From: Microvelia longipes | Lineage: Eukaryota; Arthropoda; Insecta; Hemiptera; Veliidae | Length of the DNA: 64,000 nucleotides | Direction of reading: 5' to 3' | Assembly (NCBI GenBank): GCA_018340805.1 | Contig: JACMZG010001913.1 | Location: 29,422,400-29,486,399, forward strand | Shown: positions 1 through 10,791 of the stretch, piece by piece | Layout of the letters: each line of letters opens with the position of its first letter | How positions within the stretch are numbered: position 1 is the stretch's first letter | The notes under the pieces: generated by a model | What the model was told of the DNA's origin: nothing | Databases searched by the model: none | What the model saw: the letters and a program-made list of their open reading frames with translations, nothing else | Position numbers and translations under genes: made by a program

Positions 1-5
1 TCTCT

Positions 6-953
6 CAGGGTTTCTTTCAACAGGGGGTCCGGGGTTACCTCCCCCTCCCTCTGAACAACAAGGATACCCCCGGCATGAAAAACTAAATATAACCCTTCTC
101 TGTTCCGCGGTGCGATGAAAAATAGTTCAAATGTGTATCTTGCTAAAAAAAAACTTCTTTATATCAAGATTGCAATTAATCATAATTATTTTGCTTACTA
201 TTATTTGGTTATTTTGATACTACTTTAGATAACTCTGAAAAGTTAAGAAAATATAGTTATAATACCGTAATATTGTCTATTTTGAAACCCGCATAAGACC
301 TAAGAAATTGTAAACTAATATCATTACATTCCGGTAACTTTACAACACGCTATTGTTTGACATAGTTATATCTCAGGCTTTTGTTAAAAATGTTTCTTTC
401 TTTTAGTTTTCAACAAAAAAACCAGGATATAATATGTCAAACGATAGCGCAATAAAAAATTACCGGAATATATTGGTATTAGTATCAAGTTTCTTAAGAT
501 TTATTCCAGTTTCCAAAATAAGCAGTATAACTTAACCTGTAACTTAACTTTTCAAACTAACTAAAATTAATAACTTAATTAGCATATTAGTTACTAAAAC
601 AATTATGGTAAATAATTTAAACTTGCAAGAGTCAAGAGTCATGTCACTCATGTGCAATTTTAAATATTTTTAAAAAATACTTTGTATTTCGTCAATTTAA
701 TATCTTTGTACAAAAGACTTAAAGTCGCAGTGGATGGGTTTTATACCTGCCCTCAAAATTGAATCTAATAAATTTAATATTTCTTTTATTTCAATCAATT
801 TATAATTAAATATATTATTCCTTGAATTAAGTTTTACTTGATTTGACCAATGTGAGGAGAAACTTAAATCTCCCTTTTTGTCACTGGCTGTAACTATTTT
901 TACAAATGTATTGTATATCCCCACCCCATAAAAAACAGCTGAAAGAAACCCAG
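6..953. mobile_element. hAT-like nonautonomous DNA transposon
   Basis: The left end reads CAGGGTTTCTTTCAACAG and the right end, reverse-complemented, reads CTGGGTTTCTTTCAGCTG, giving imperfect terminal inverted repeats of about 18 bp. The 8 bases after the right end (954-961) are AGCTCTCT. The five bases before the left end (1-5) are TCTCT, exactly the last five of that octamer. An 8-bp duplication and a CAGGG-type end are typical of hAT elements. The interior is AT-rich and encodes no recognisable transposase, so it is a deletion derivative. Part of the interior (about 700-790) is repeated, diverged, at 32550-32640. The first three bases of the left duplication lie outside the window, so the call cannot be fully closed. 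Confidence 0.6.
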
Positions 954-1195
954 AGCTCTCTAATTTAACTTTTCAAGATTGCCGAGTCGTAATAAAATTA
1001 CCAATTTTAGGTAAAAGAAGTTACCATATTTAGGTAGTAAAATTACCATATTTGCGTAATAAAATTAATTTATTATCAGCATTAGTTTAATTTTCTCAAA
1101 AGAGTTCTATACTTTTTCTTAAAAAAAAAATTGCAAAAAGTCGGAAAATTATTAAATTGGTTGAAATTCTGTGCAAGTAAATGCAATAAATAAGT

Positions 1196-1490
1196 ATACT
1201 AAGTTTTTTTTTCAATACGGCCAGTAAATATAATTTTAGGATTCAATATAATCCTATACAAAAACTGTAGATGTGAGTTTTTTGTGCGATCATAAAAGTT
1301 AAGCAGCATTAAGTAAGGTCAGTGCTTGATGGGCAGCAGCTGGCAATAATACAAATATATTTACTATCTGATTTATTTACTTTTCTGAGGACGATCGAAG
1401 CGAGTCCGAAGTAGAGAGGATAAGTGTAGCGTATCCAAGGAGATGGAAAATAAGTTCCTCGTATACCTTTTTTTGAGTCAAATCTTAACA
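1196..1490 (+). mobile_element. 5S rRNA-derived dispersed repeat, copy 1
   Basis: Around 1290-1340 the sequence follows the internal promoter part of a 5S rRNA gene (GTTAAGCAGC, then GGTCAGTGCTTGATGGG). It is followed at 1370-1485 by a body that recurs elsewhere in the window (ACTATCTG, then GAGGACGATCGAAGCGAGTC, then GAGGATAAGTGTAGC). A conserved leader (CAATACGGCCAGTAAATATA) precedes the 5S part. Related copies lie at 42588-42835 (minus), 51420-52150 and 59240-59460 (minus). It is too diverged to be a working 5S gene. Confidence 0.6.
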
Positions 1491-1559
1491 TTCTCTTTTA
1501 CCAATTTCACTATTCACTTTACCACACCAATAATTTTTTAATGTTACTTATTACAATTA

Positions 1560-2086
1560 TATTTCTGCTTTAAATAGTAGCATACAATTAATAAAAAATG
1601 AAGTTATATGCAATTATTATTTTTCTGCTATAAATAGTAGCATACAATTAATAAAAAATTAAGTTATATGCTATTATTATTTTTCTGGAATAAATAGTAG
1701 CATACATTTAATTTCTTATTAATTATATGTTACTATTTATAGCAGAAAAATAATAATAAAAAGTAACTTATTTTCTTATTAATTATATGCTACTATTTAT
1801 AGCAGAAAAATAATAACTTGATTTCTTATTAAGTATATGCAACTTTTTATAGCAGAAAAATAATAATAGCAAATTGCTTAATTTCTTATTAATTGTATTC
1901 TGCTTGTTATAGCAGAAAAATAATAATAGCATATAACTTAATTTCTTATTAATTATTAATAAGAAATCAAGTTATTATTTTTCTGCTATAAATAGTAGCA
2001 TATAATTAATAAGAAAATAAGTTACTTTTTATTATTATTTTTCTGCTATAAATAGTAACATATAATTAATAAGAAATTAAATGACG
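1560..2086. repeat. AT-rich tandem/inverted repeat block
   Basis: About eight copies of a roughly 60-bp unit built around TTTTTCTGCTATAAATAGTA are arranged head-to-tail, then inverted, then direct again. Copies run one way at about 1560-1720, the other way at 1720-1955, and the first way again at 1965-2085. The block can fold into very long hairpins. No coding potential is seen. Confidence 0.8.
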
Positions 2087-2789
2087 TTAATATAATATAT
2101 ATTGTGTATCAAAGGTGTTAACCTTGACATAGTAAGTACATGTGTGTGTGTTTTAATGTAACTACGTTTGCATTTGTTGTCACTGTGTAGGTCATCAAGT
2201 TGTAAACAATATGTTGATGACTCTTTTCTCCTTACTGAGGTCAATAATTTTTAATAAAAACTTTTTATATTTAAATTATCTCACAAATTAAATTGTAGAA
2301 CAACAATGCTTCCGTTTTAGAACCTTTAGAGCGAGTTGTCATCAGAAAATGACGCTTATGAGGTTTGAAGGAAGTGAAGGAGAGATTAATCGATCCTAAA
2401 TGGGCTTCCTAACTCCGAACATTTTAGATACATCAATAGTAAACCCTTAACAACAAAAGGGAAACATGGTCCAAGACTTTTATTTTTATTTTTTATTTAT
2501 TTTTGTAACTGTAACAGAAATTTGGTAATTTGGTAACATTGAAAAATTATATTAAAGCATAACATAACATTACTTATTTTTAAAATTGCATTAAATCCTA
2601 AAAATCGTAATACTAATATCACTAGATTCCGGTAATTATTAATCAAGCCATTTTATCTTTATTTTATTATACCTATATTTTTGATTATAAAAAGAACAAC
2701 TTTTTACTTCAAAAATTGTATCAGTTTTATAACATTTCAATTCAAATCAAAAATGTTAGTTGAGCAACATTTAACCTGAGAATAGAATT

Positions 2790-2930
2790 TTAAAGTGCCT
2801 CGGGTCGTTATGGTCGAACCGGACAGGCCCTTGTAGGGAATAAATCATTCCCGCCCTATACACAGTATATACACACTAAACAGGCAGGCCAATCTAACCA
2901 CTTGACCAAGCTAGCTTGTCCTATGTCATC
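2790..2930 (-). repeat. possible tRNA-derived SINE remnant
   Basis: Read on the minus strand, TTGGTCAAGTGGTTAG resembles a pol III A box and CCGGTTCGACC resembles a B box. The gap between them (about 80 bp) is long for a tRNA, so this is either a diverged SINE or one with an insertion. No intact tRNA fold can be drawn. Confidence 0.35.
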
Positions 2931-3429
2931 ATTTTTGCATAAGTGCATACAAATAGAAATCTCTCAAGCATTTTGACTTTAATATTTATGTGTGGTCATG
3001 GTTACTCGATGTAAAAGGTTGTCTACGTTTGATTTTGGAAAGACTAAAGGTAGATTTTGTATGTCATAGATTCAATGACGTCATTAGGGACTCATAGAAT
3101 GATATTTACCGTAATATTCTAAAGAATAATAAAACCAAGTAGGTATTGAAGATTGGTTATAATTTTATATTTATAATACGGGCCTTCAGCCTGTAGTCGC
3201 TACAAGGCCCGGGAGTTCCCCCGTGAGTGACAGGGGAACGTGTGACGTCATAACTTGGGTTGATGAATTTCATGATATTTTTAACAACAAACAAGCCTCG
3301 CAACGTCCCCAACATCTCGCGATGGGCTGTTTTGTTTCGATTTGTGAGAAAGCCTTTGAGAGTTATTGTTCGCCATACAACAAATTAAATCTTGAGCACA
3401 CACAAACACACATATAAATAAACAAAAAA

Positions 3430-3457
3430 AATATATATATATATATATATATATATA
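3430..3457. repeat. (AT)n microsatellite
   Basis: Uninterrupted AT dinucleotides, about 14 repeats. The sequence just after it (3460-3600) is shared, diverged, with 61615-61720 and with short stretches near 44,800 and 52,800 (GATGAAAATTCGC core), marking another dispersed repeat. Confidence 0.9.
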
Positions 3458-3591
3458 ACTTTTTTCAGATTTTGGTATCAGGAAGCCAAACTGAATCGAT
3501 TCACTCCCCTTCCCAACTTTCGTCATGCAAACATCCTTATAAGCGTCATTATCATAATGAAAATTCGCTAAAACTTACTATTTGCGTTGAT

Positions 3592-3880
3592 TAATTAATA
3601 GTTAGTAATTGGGTTGATAGTAATTTTATTGTTAATCAATTAATAAATTACATGTTGTGTGTAATTTCATTGGAAATCAAATTATAAATTATGGGTTGCT
3701 GGTAATTTAATGTTAATTAGTTAATAAATTACAAGTTGAGTATAATTTTATGGTCAATCGATAAATAAATTTTAAGTTGAATATAATTTTATTGTTAATC
3801 AATTAATAAATTACAGGCAGAGTGTAATTGTATGGTCAATCAATTAATAAATTGTAAGTTAAGTATGATTTTACACTCTA
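3592..3880. repeat. minisatellite, unit about 41 bp
   Basis: Roughly seven diverged copies of a unit containing TCAATTAATAAATTAC followed by GTTGAGTATAATTTTATGG. It is AT-rich and non-coding. Confidence 0.8.
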
Positions 3881-5600
3881 TCAAATGATACCCAGCTGTT
3901 AGCTAAGAAACTGTTTATAAAATGTTTTCATTTTAACCAAGACGACAATTGACAATGCTTTTACATTCCTATTGCAATGTGATGTTGAGGCGGAGCTAAA
4001 TCAGTATGCGTTTAATCACTTAGTACGTTCACACACCCTTCTAGATCCGCGGATCGTATTGTATACGATCTCTCATTACGGTAATATTAGCTGTATGAAT
4101 GGAGGAAATCCGATCACATACCCTAGAACTAGGGAGATGGAATCTAAATGGATCCCCCGATAGGCTCTATGTACCTTTAGAGACGATCGTATTTAACGGA
4201 TAACCTTCTCGTCGAACTTTTATTTCACTTCAATATGACCGTTTTTTATCAAATAACTTTTGGAATATATTTTTTTTTGTGTAACTTTATTATTATGCAA
4301 AGAAATCACAATTTAATTAAATATATATTTTTGTTTTAAACTTCCATAAAACCAAAAGTTAACCTTCACTATAAAAGACGCGATGTTTTGGCGGGAGCAG
4401 TTATCACATAATCTCACTCGATCGACTAAACAAATACGGTGCAAGAACCTTATCGTATTTAATGCGTATCCAATAAGATCGCCTGTTAAATACGCTATGT
4501 GTACGTAGTAACTGTCATGTTACAAACTGCTCTTGTTTACTGACAGAGGCCTGCTTTGGTAAAATCTTTCGAGATCGGAATGGAGTCGTGACAACGAGTT
4601 ATAAGATACGGTTCCTTCAGATATGCCTCATTTAGTTAGGTGTTTCAACAGCAAAATATTTGACATAAATACCCTTCTGAGAGCTATCATTATCCTATTA
4701 AATGAATGAACTGATTAAAACCTAAGTAACCTGAGAGAGCAATCTAAGTAATCGAAAATTAAAGTTCTATAACAGAAAACGAATTCCTTTAAGTCTATTA
4801 CAGCATTGGACAGGTACATAAGTTATTAGGGGTGCAGGTGCATAAGGTATCTTACAATTTGGGTGCTAAATCGATTAAAAAAAAGTTTTGCTAAAAATAA
4901 AAAAAGAAAATTGAAAGGTCACTTTTATTGGGTTTAGGACGAAAAAAGGCTTTTTGCCCCCTTGCATAGTTTTGTCCAGGATCGCTATTTCAGCAGGACT
5001 AAGAGGCCAAAGTGGAAACATTGGTAATTTTAACTGAAAATTTAAGCTTAAGTTTTAAAATTAGAAATGATTTGCCAAAAGTGAAAAAACCTTCTTTTCG
5101 GCAAAATAACACAAAGCATTCATCTCTTTGCCCTCATTTTATATTTTATATTAAAAAAATCAACGATTTTTGCAAAATTTAGTGTTCCATGGGACACCCA
5201 AAGGTAACTACGCCCATAAATAGAAGTGTTCTTTACACAAAATAAGTACCCCAAGTCCCATTAATTTAAGATCAATGGTTCAAAATTTAAAAGAAGCCGG
5301 GGCTTTTGGTCCACCCTGTATATATAATGCATTATATATTGTATTACCACTCCAAAACCCATAACCTCATAACCCCAAGTGCCTGGGTAATGTACTTTGA
5401 CTGAATACTAAACATTATATGCATACACAGCCGGGCGTTATATCGACAATTCCTGTGTAAGATACACGAATACATAACCAACGTGAAGATACGAGCTGGT
5501 GAGTAGGTGTAAGTGAAAAGAATTTTGAAGCGAGAAAGGGGGGGGGCTAGGGTGGGGCGCAGATCCGTCACGCCTGCGCTTAGTTTAGATATTTAGTTAT
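3881..5600. other. non-coding, probable DNA-transposon remnants
   Basis: No gene is seen. Around 4018-4512 there are weak outward inverted ends (ACTTAGTACGTTCACACAC against AGTTACTACGTACACATAG on the other strand), which may be a decayed MITE. A stretch ending near 5326 with GGTCCACCCTGTATATA looks like the end of a mariner-type element. Neither can be proved from this copy alone. Confidence 0.3.
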
Positions 5601-5733
5601 TATCGGGACACGTTGGCAACCCTGACTATTTTAACAGCTGTTTTATCATTTTCTCAAGGACTTAGGGAAAATCTTTTTTGCATCGTCTTTTGTTCCACCT
5701 TATTTATATTTGTGCTAAGTAAATTTGTTTAAA
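5601..5733 (+). promoter_or_regulatory. probable COX5A promoter and 5' UTR
   Basis: This is the short stretch between repeats and the COX5A start. It is less AT-rich than its surroundings, with an E-box-like AACAGCTGTT at about 5633 and a pyrimidine-rich segment (CATCGTCTTTTGTTCC) that could hold the transcription start. No TATA box is placed convincingly. The call rests mainly on position. Confidence 0.3.
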
Positions 5734-6186
5734 ATGTTTCGCGTAGCAGTTAATTGTTTAGCGACAAGTGCTAGGAATACTCTGACAGCGCGTGTTTTAC
5801 CCTGCAAGGTAAGGCAGTACTCTAGCGCAGTCGTCGAATCCGACGATGCTTTCGACGCGAGGTACGTTCAATTTTTTAGTAAACCAAACATCGACGGATG
5901 GGAAATCCGCAAAGCCATCAACGATTTAGCCGGTATGGACCTTGTTCCGGATCCTAAGATCGTTAACGCCGCTTTAAAAGCATGCAGGAAAGTAAATGAT
6001 TATGCTCTTTGCGTCAGGCTCCTAGAAACCATTAGATTCAAATCTGGCGGTGATACTGATATTTATAAGTATGTTATGCAAGAAATCAAACCCACCATGG
6101 ACGAGCTTGGTATCGACACTCTGGAAGCCATGGGATACGACAAACCTGAGCTAGCCCTCGCCTCAGTCTACGATATCCACGGTTAA
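5734..6186 (+). CDS. COX5A: Cytochrome c oxidase subunit 5A, mitochondrial precursor
   Basis: A single open frame of 150 codons, the usual length of the COX5A precursor. Residues 1-30 are a typical mitochondrial targeting peptide: rich in R, S, T and A, with no acidic residue until the mature part. The mature domain shows the family's strongly conserved blocks, ARYVQFF, IDGWEIRKAINDLAGMDLVP, ALKACRKVNDYALCVR, DELGIDT and the ending YDKPELALASVYDIH. COX5A is a nuclear-encoded structural subunit of respiratory complex IV on the matrix side of the inner membrane. I chose the ATG at 5734 (context AAAATG); an upstream in-frame TTG at 5725 is not a plausible start. There is no intron in the coding part, but the frame is intact, so it is probably the working gene; a young retrocopy is possible. 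Because the 5' exons of the transporter that follows on the same strand were not found between 6.2 and 10.6 kb, COX5A may sit inside that gene's first intron. Confidence 0.95.
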   Translation: MFRVAVNCLATSARNTLTARVLPCKVRQYSSAVVESDDAFDARYVQFFSKPNIDGWEIRKAINDLAGMDLVPDPKIVNAALKACRKVNDYALCVRLLETIRFKSGGDTDIYKYVMQEIKPTMDELGIDTLEAMGYDKPELALASVYDIHG

Positions 6187-6560
6187 ACTAGTCACATTAC
6201 CATTACCCACATAATCTGTTAAAGAGTTAGTCTTAACCTGTATAGATGTTCCTGCATTCTTACAATATTAATTTTTAATTGAAGAAGGAACTTATTTGTT
6301 AATTAATCTACATTGAAACACTTCAGGCTTAAGCATTACATGTGGATTATTCTCATTCACATTAACTTATAATCCCAATTGGTCTAATAATGACTATATT
6401 CTTGTCCATGCATAGCCAAAATCATGGAGGAATGCTTCTATCAGTTGATGCTAAGCTAATTGATTGAAAACATTAAGTGGTATATATTGTTACAAATAGT
6501 GTCATTTGTACAGTATATTATTTTACGGTTTTGACTAACTTTTTAACACTTCATTAGTAA

Positions 6561-6566
6561 AATAAA
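6561..6566 (+). terminator. candidate COX5A polyadenylation signal
   Basis: First AATAAA after the COX5A stop, about 375 bases downstream. A second lies at about 6897. The choice between them is not visible in the sequence. Confidence 0.4.
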
Positions 6567-7574
6567 TAATATCAAATCTATATTGCATCAGCTATAAATA
6601 TGTTTACTGCTTAATTTATAATAGTAATTTCATAATTTCAAATCAACATTTTGGTATGAGCAGATCTTGTTGCGTCTGCTATGAACTTATAATTTTTGGC
6701 AGTATTTTTCTATTGTTGTATCATGTAACTGTTTACACGTTTTGCAACCCACCTCTATCTTCCAACCTGTTATTTTCCTCCATAAAACTGTACAATTTCA
6801 AAATCTTTTTTTTCAAAGAATATGATTGTATTTTTTATTTGTAATATATTGTTATACTGTTTGGTTGTCTTATAATTTTAACAAAAAAATAGTTAAAATA
6901 AAATCATGATTTTGTGTTATTTTCTAATTGTTTTTGTTTTATTTATTTTTATTTTTTAAAAATCCCAATTATTACATGCTAACTTTACAATAGTGGAATC
7001 AAATAGATGGAATGAACAAGTGAATCCTCTACCCTCAAAAACTTCTGCAAGTTTCCATCAAACAAAATTTTGTAAAATGGCTGCGCACTTTGGCATACAA
7101 AGAATGACTGGAAAAGATCTAATAATAGAGTAAACAAAAGTTTCACAAGATTTTGGATATTTCTAATGTTAATCAAACATGCAAATGGGTTAATGGAAAA
7201 ATAACTTAAATGACAGGCATTTACGTCTTCAATATTGAACTCTCTGTGAATGCAGCCCTGGCAACCGGAATTAATATATTTTTTTACATTAGTAGTCGAT
7301 GTGAATCATTGAAATGCAGAAGTAAATTCACTTATCACATTTATGGTTTGTTTTAATTCAAGTCCCAGGCTAGGCTGTCAGTATTTACCATGCAATACAA
7401 GAATGCCCAAGGGGGGTATATAATAATGCATAATGGGGCCGTCAGTATGTCCATCTATACAAAGAGTAGACTGGACCAAATATCAAGGTGTAACTATTGG
7501 CAAACTGACATCTTGGTAAAAACATATTGACTTCAAACCTACGCAAACGTAAGTAAATTATTTGTATTTATAAA

Positions 7575-8050
7575 AATAAGGCCCTATCAATCCATCAAAC
7601 AAAGAAGATCTGTTTACTACGGACTAGTGGATTCAATAATAAGCTATGACCACTAAAAATTTCTATGCAACAGAAATCCATTATTAGAATAATATCTTAC
7701 CAAAAATAGTATGAACATACCGCTCCTTTGTTTGAAAAACTAGCCATACTAAAGACAGAATACATGTTACAACAACAGTGCATAGTGAGAATATTCAACG
7801 GGAAACATAATCTACAACTGACAGAATATGATAACGTTAACACAAGAGCAAAGACAAACCAACTTTGTAAACTACTCTTACACAGAACAACAAAGCACAG
7901 AGACAGTGTCAATACAAAGCTGTGACCTTATGGAACAACTTACCATCCAATATCAAGACAATTTACAATAGAAAAACATTTAAAACTAAACTAAAAATCA
8001 TCTACTCGACTTCCAACTTAAAGACAGCCAAACAATTAAAATAATAAGAA
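7575..8050 (+). mobile_element. LINE reverse-transcriptase C-terminal fossil
   Basis: Conceptual translation in broken frames gives a YYGLVDSIISY block followed by PLFEKLAILKTEYMLQQQ and a tail ending near LLHRTTKHRDSVNTK. This is the pattern of the last part of the ORF2 protein of jockey/CR1-like non-LTR retrotransposons. Several stops and frameshifts interrupt it. It is a dead 5'-truncated copy in non-coding DNA between COX5A and the transporter. Confidence 0.65.
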
Positions 8051-9399
8051 GCAAAGAAAAAAAACTCGCTAAATCTTGTAAATTGAATGATATGTAATGT
8101 GTGTGTCTATGAGTAATATAGATAATACTTATTCTTACGCTAAAGTATTTGACTATACAGTATAATAATAGATCAGAAAAATAAATAAATTACCAGTTTT
8201 GTATCGTCTTAATATGTTTATATTGTCAACTAAAAACTTAGAAAACATATTGAAAAATACTTAAACTAAGATATATATGGCAGATATCTAATCAAAATTT
8301 CTAAAAACAACGCCTTTTTACCTATGTAAATGCAATTAAAATTATAAAAGTGTGGAATTAAATACTGCCCTCCACGGCACAAGAATATTTTTTTATTCTT
8401 TAGAGGAGGAATATACCTCTATGTAAAATTAAAATAAAAGTTATTGTAATTAAAAACAAATAAGGGTTTAAAAAAAAATAATGAATTCCAACTCCAGCCA
8501 TTGCTATGAGCTTAGTTGATCGTGAAACACCATTAAAAACAGTAACTCCATTAGGGTGGATACCATCATAAATTATAAGTTATGTTATTTTTAAGATGCA
8601 TTTAAAGTTAGGTATTTATGTGACTTGTAAAAAATCTAAACTGGGTGTATTCCTCCTGCCTAGAAATGTAAACAACTCATATACAAGTGTGAAACGGGAT
8701 TATTTATATAACCCTGTATTCTCAAATTTGGGGGATTAAAAAGAATGAAACTGTAGAGTATTTAAAGATTTTTCCTAAAAAACATACTCTCGCTTTGAAC
8801 TGAAATAGCTAACTGTATGGTACAACTTGAAACAGGGTTAGAATCTCTTGTTGTGTTCACTATGGGAATGCATATGAACTACAATGCAATTTTTTTGTGC
8901 ATTCTCTAACTTTAAATAGTAAAAAAATTAGGATAGAAAAAGTTTGGCATGATTGGTTACAATAGCTAAACTTTTCTATACACGGGAAAGAGTTGAAAAG
9001 TGTCAGAAATGCCTCAGACTGTATTTTAAGAGAAAAAAAATTACATGAAAAAGAGCTCTTTTTCTAGTATAAGAATAAGAATAAGAATAAGAATGCTTTA
9101 TTGTTTTTTTTTTAAAAACATACATATAAAATAATTTAAAAAACCAACTTAACTTAAAAAATATTATTTAAGGAGATAAAATTAAGATCATACAAAAAAA
9201 ACAAAAGGGGGGTAGTCAAAAGTTATTTTTTTTAAGGAAAAAATACTTTTGTTCTTCCCTACCTCCCTTATAATAACAATAGATTAAAATTCTAGTGGGG
9301 CTGTGTAGCTTTGCCCCTCTATACAATGAGCTAAAATCAGTTGATAATGTAAACAATGCAATTTTCAGGGTAAGGACAGAAATGGCCAGGTCTAAATTA
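8051..9399. other. non-coding, no recognised gene
   Basis: AT-rich DNA with homopolymer runs and a short (AAGAAT)n-like stretch at about 9069-9095. I looked for the missing first exon of the transporter (a segment coding ALGVGSTLG-like sequence) on the + strand here and did not find it. Confidence 0.4.
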
Positions 9400-9594
9400 T
9401 AACAAATGAACACCAAAATGCATGGTCACCAACAGGGACCATGCATTTTGTGCAACAGTGGCTCAACAGAGAATGTTTTCCATTTTATTACAGAGTACAC
9501 ATCTTTAAAAGAGATCAGACTACCCTTTTTGGGGTCATTTGTATGTAGGTCAACGATTTCAATTTCTAGCTTAAGTTCTCAGATTTTCTTTTAA
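9400..9594 (+). mobile_element. LINE 3'-end fossil with CxxC...H motif
   Basis: An open stretch reads GPCILCNSGSTENVFHFI followed by LKEIRLPFLGSF. The spacing C-x2-C-x9-H-F, followed by a leucine-rich tail, is the usual ending of insect non-LTR ORF2 proteins. It carries a perfect 14-bp inverted repeat (CAAAATGCATGGTC and its complement, about 9415-9451). Confidence 0.55.
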
Positions 9595-10662
9595 AACCTG
9601 ATAAGTAGCATCAGATTGTTACTCAAGTTATGAAGCATAACTGAAAACTTAAGCAACAAAATAGATTTTTGAGCAAGGAAGCAAGTATTTTAAAGGAAAT
9701 TCGCCACTAGTGGACCTCTGAACCTAAATTATTGTGTAGTTATAAGCTTATATATAGTGTAAATATAATGATAAAATAATTGCGGGTGCCAAGGTTCCAA
9801 CCAGAGATCTTAGAATGCTTGTATGGATTCAGTGTCCAAATAAAAGATGTTTTTCCAACAAAAATGTAAACCCTTAATTTCACTGATTTTTCCAAAAGGG
9901 TCAAATATGAGGGGGGCATTACAGAGATGAAACAATAATGAATGAAGTAAAACAAGGCTTTGTCCCTCAAAGGCATTCTTTTGGTTTAAGTTATGAGGAG
10001 AAGGAAGATCTAGAACCTCCCTCTTCCCTTGGTTATACCGTTGTAAAGAGCATTGTTTCAACAAACAAATCAGCTAGAAAAATTTACCAGATAATTTTTT
10101 TGTTATACTTTGCATTCTTATTTTAAGAGTGTTTAAAAATGGGGTGAACACAATATCTTCTTTATACCACAGAAATACAACAATTTTGTCTTTATTCTTC
10201 ATCATGGGATGATCCAGTTAACAAGATAAATTTAGGCATATTTGTTGTTCTTATTCAAGTCTACATTCGCGTCAAATTTCAAATTGACTCACATTTATTT
10301 CACATTTTGACTCAAATTTCAAACTCTTTCACATTTTATGAATTTTCTAAAATTTGGATGTGTGGTTAAAGACGCTAACCTAAATATTTATTTTTATATC
10401 AAGTTTCAATTATCTAGCATATAAACAAACTGGGCTTTATAAGGATAACCAACAATATACCCATTCAGATAGATAACTTAGTAAAAACCAGTTAGAAGGT
10501 CTTAAAACACCTGTAATGGATGATTCAGTTTAAATCCTGGTTTCGGACTTTTAGCGCAATCACATTACTTTCCGTATAAATGAGGAAAAGTACAAATATT
10601 AATTTATTGTCACTCTTCATAAATAAAATAATAATTAAAAAAATACCTTGATGTGTTTATAG
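9595..10662. other. non-coding; dispersed-repeat end near 10.38-10.59 kb
   Basis: No gene is seen. About 10380-10590 matches the 3' part of the composite repeat described at 54225-54680 (CACCTGTAATGGATGATTCA, then CACATTACTTTCCGTATAAA, then TGAGGAAAAGT). The remaining sequence up to the transporter's splice acceptor is unremarkable. Confidence 0.45.
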
Positions 10663-10791
10663 GTTTATGCTATGCTGAATTTGCTGCTAGAGTACCGAAA
10701 GCTGGATCAGCGTATGTTTACAGCTATGTCACTGTGGGGGAACTTGCTGCTTTCATTATTGGCTGGAATCTCATCCTGGAATATGTCATAG
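10663..10791 (+). CDS. transporter exon (first found; TM2-TM3)
   Basis: Acceptor TTTATAG, donor GTAACA; it starts with two bases of a glycine codon and ends with one. It encodes [20 protein letters not shown], then VTVGEL with the conserved transport-critical glutamate, then [11 protein letters not shown]. Confidence 0.95.
   Translation, partial: VYAMLNLLLEYRKLDQRMFTAMSLWGNLLLSLLAGISSWNMS

Noticed and set aside
697..924. 75-codon minus-strand open frame inside the hAT-like element
   Set aside because: No recognisable domain, AT-rich, and part of it recurs in decayed form at 32550-32640; treated as repeat sequence.
3281..3526. 81-codon minus-strand frame
   Set aside because: Runs through the (AT)n tract (an IYIYIY stretch) and a dispersed repeat; not a gene.
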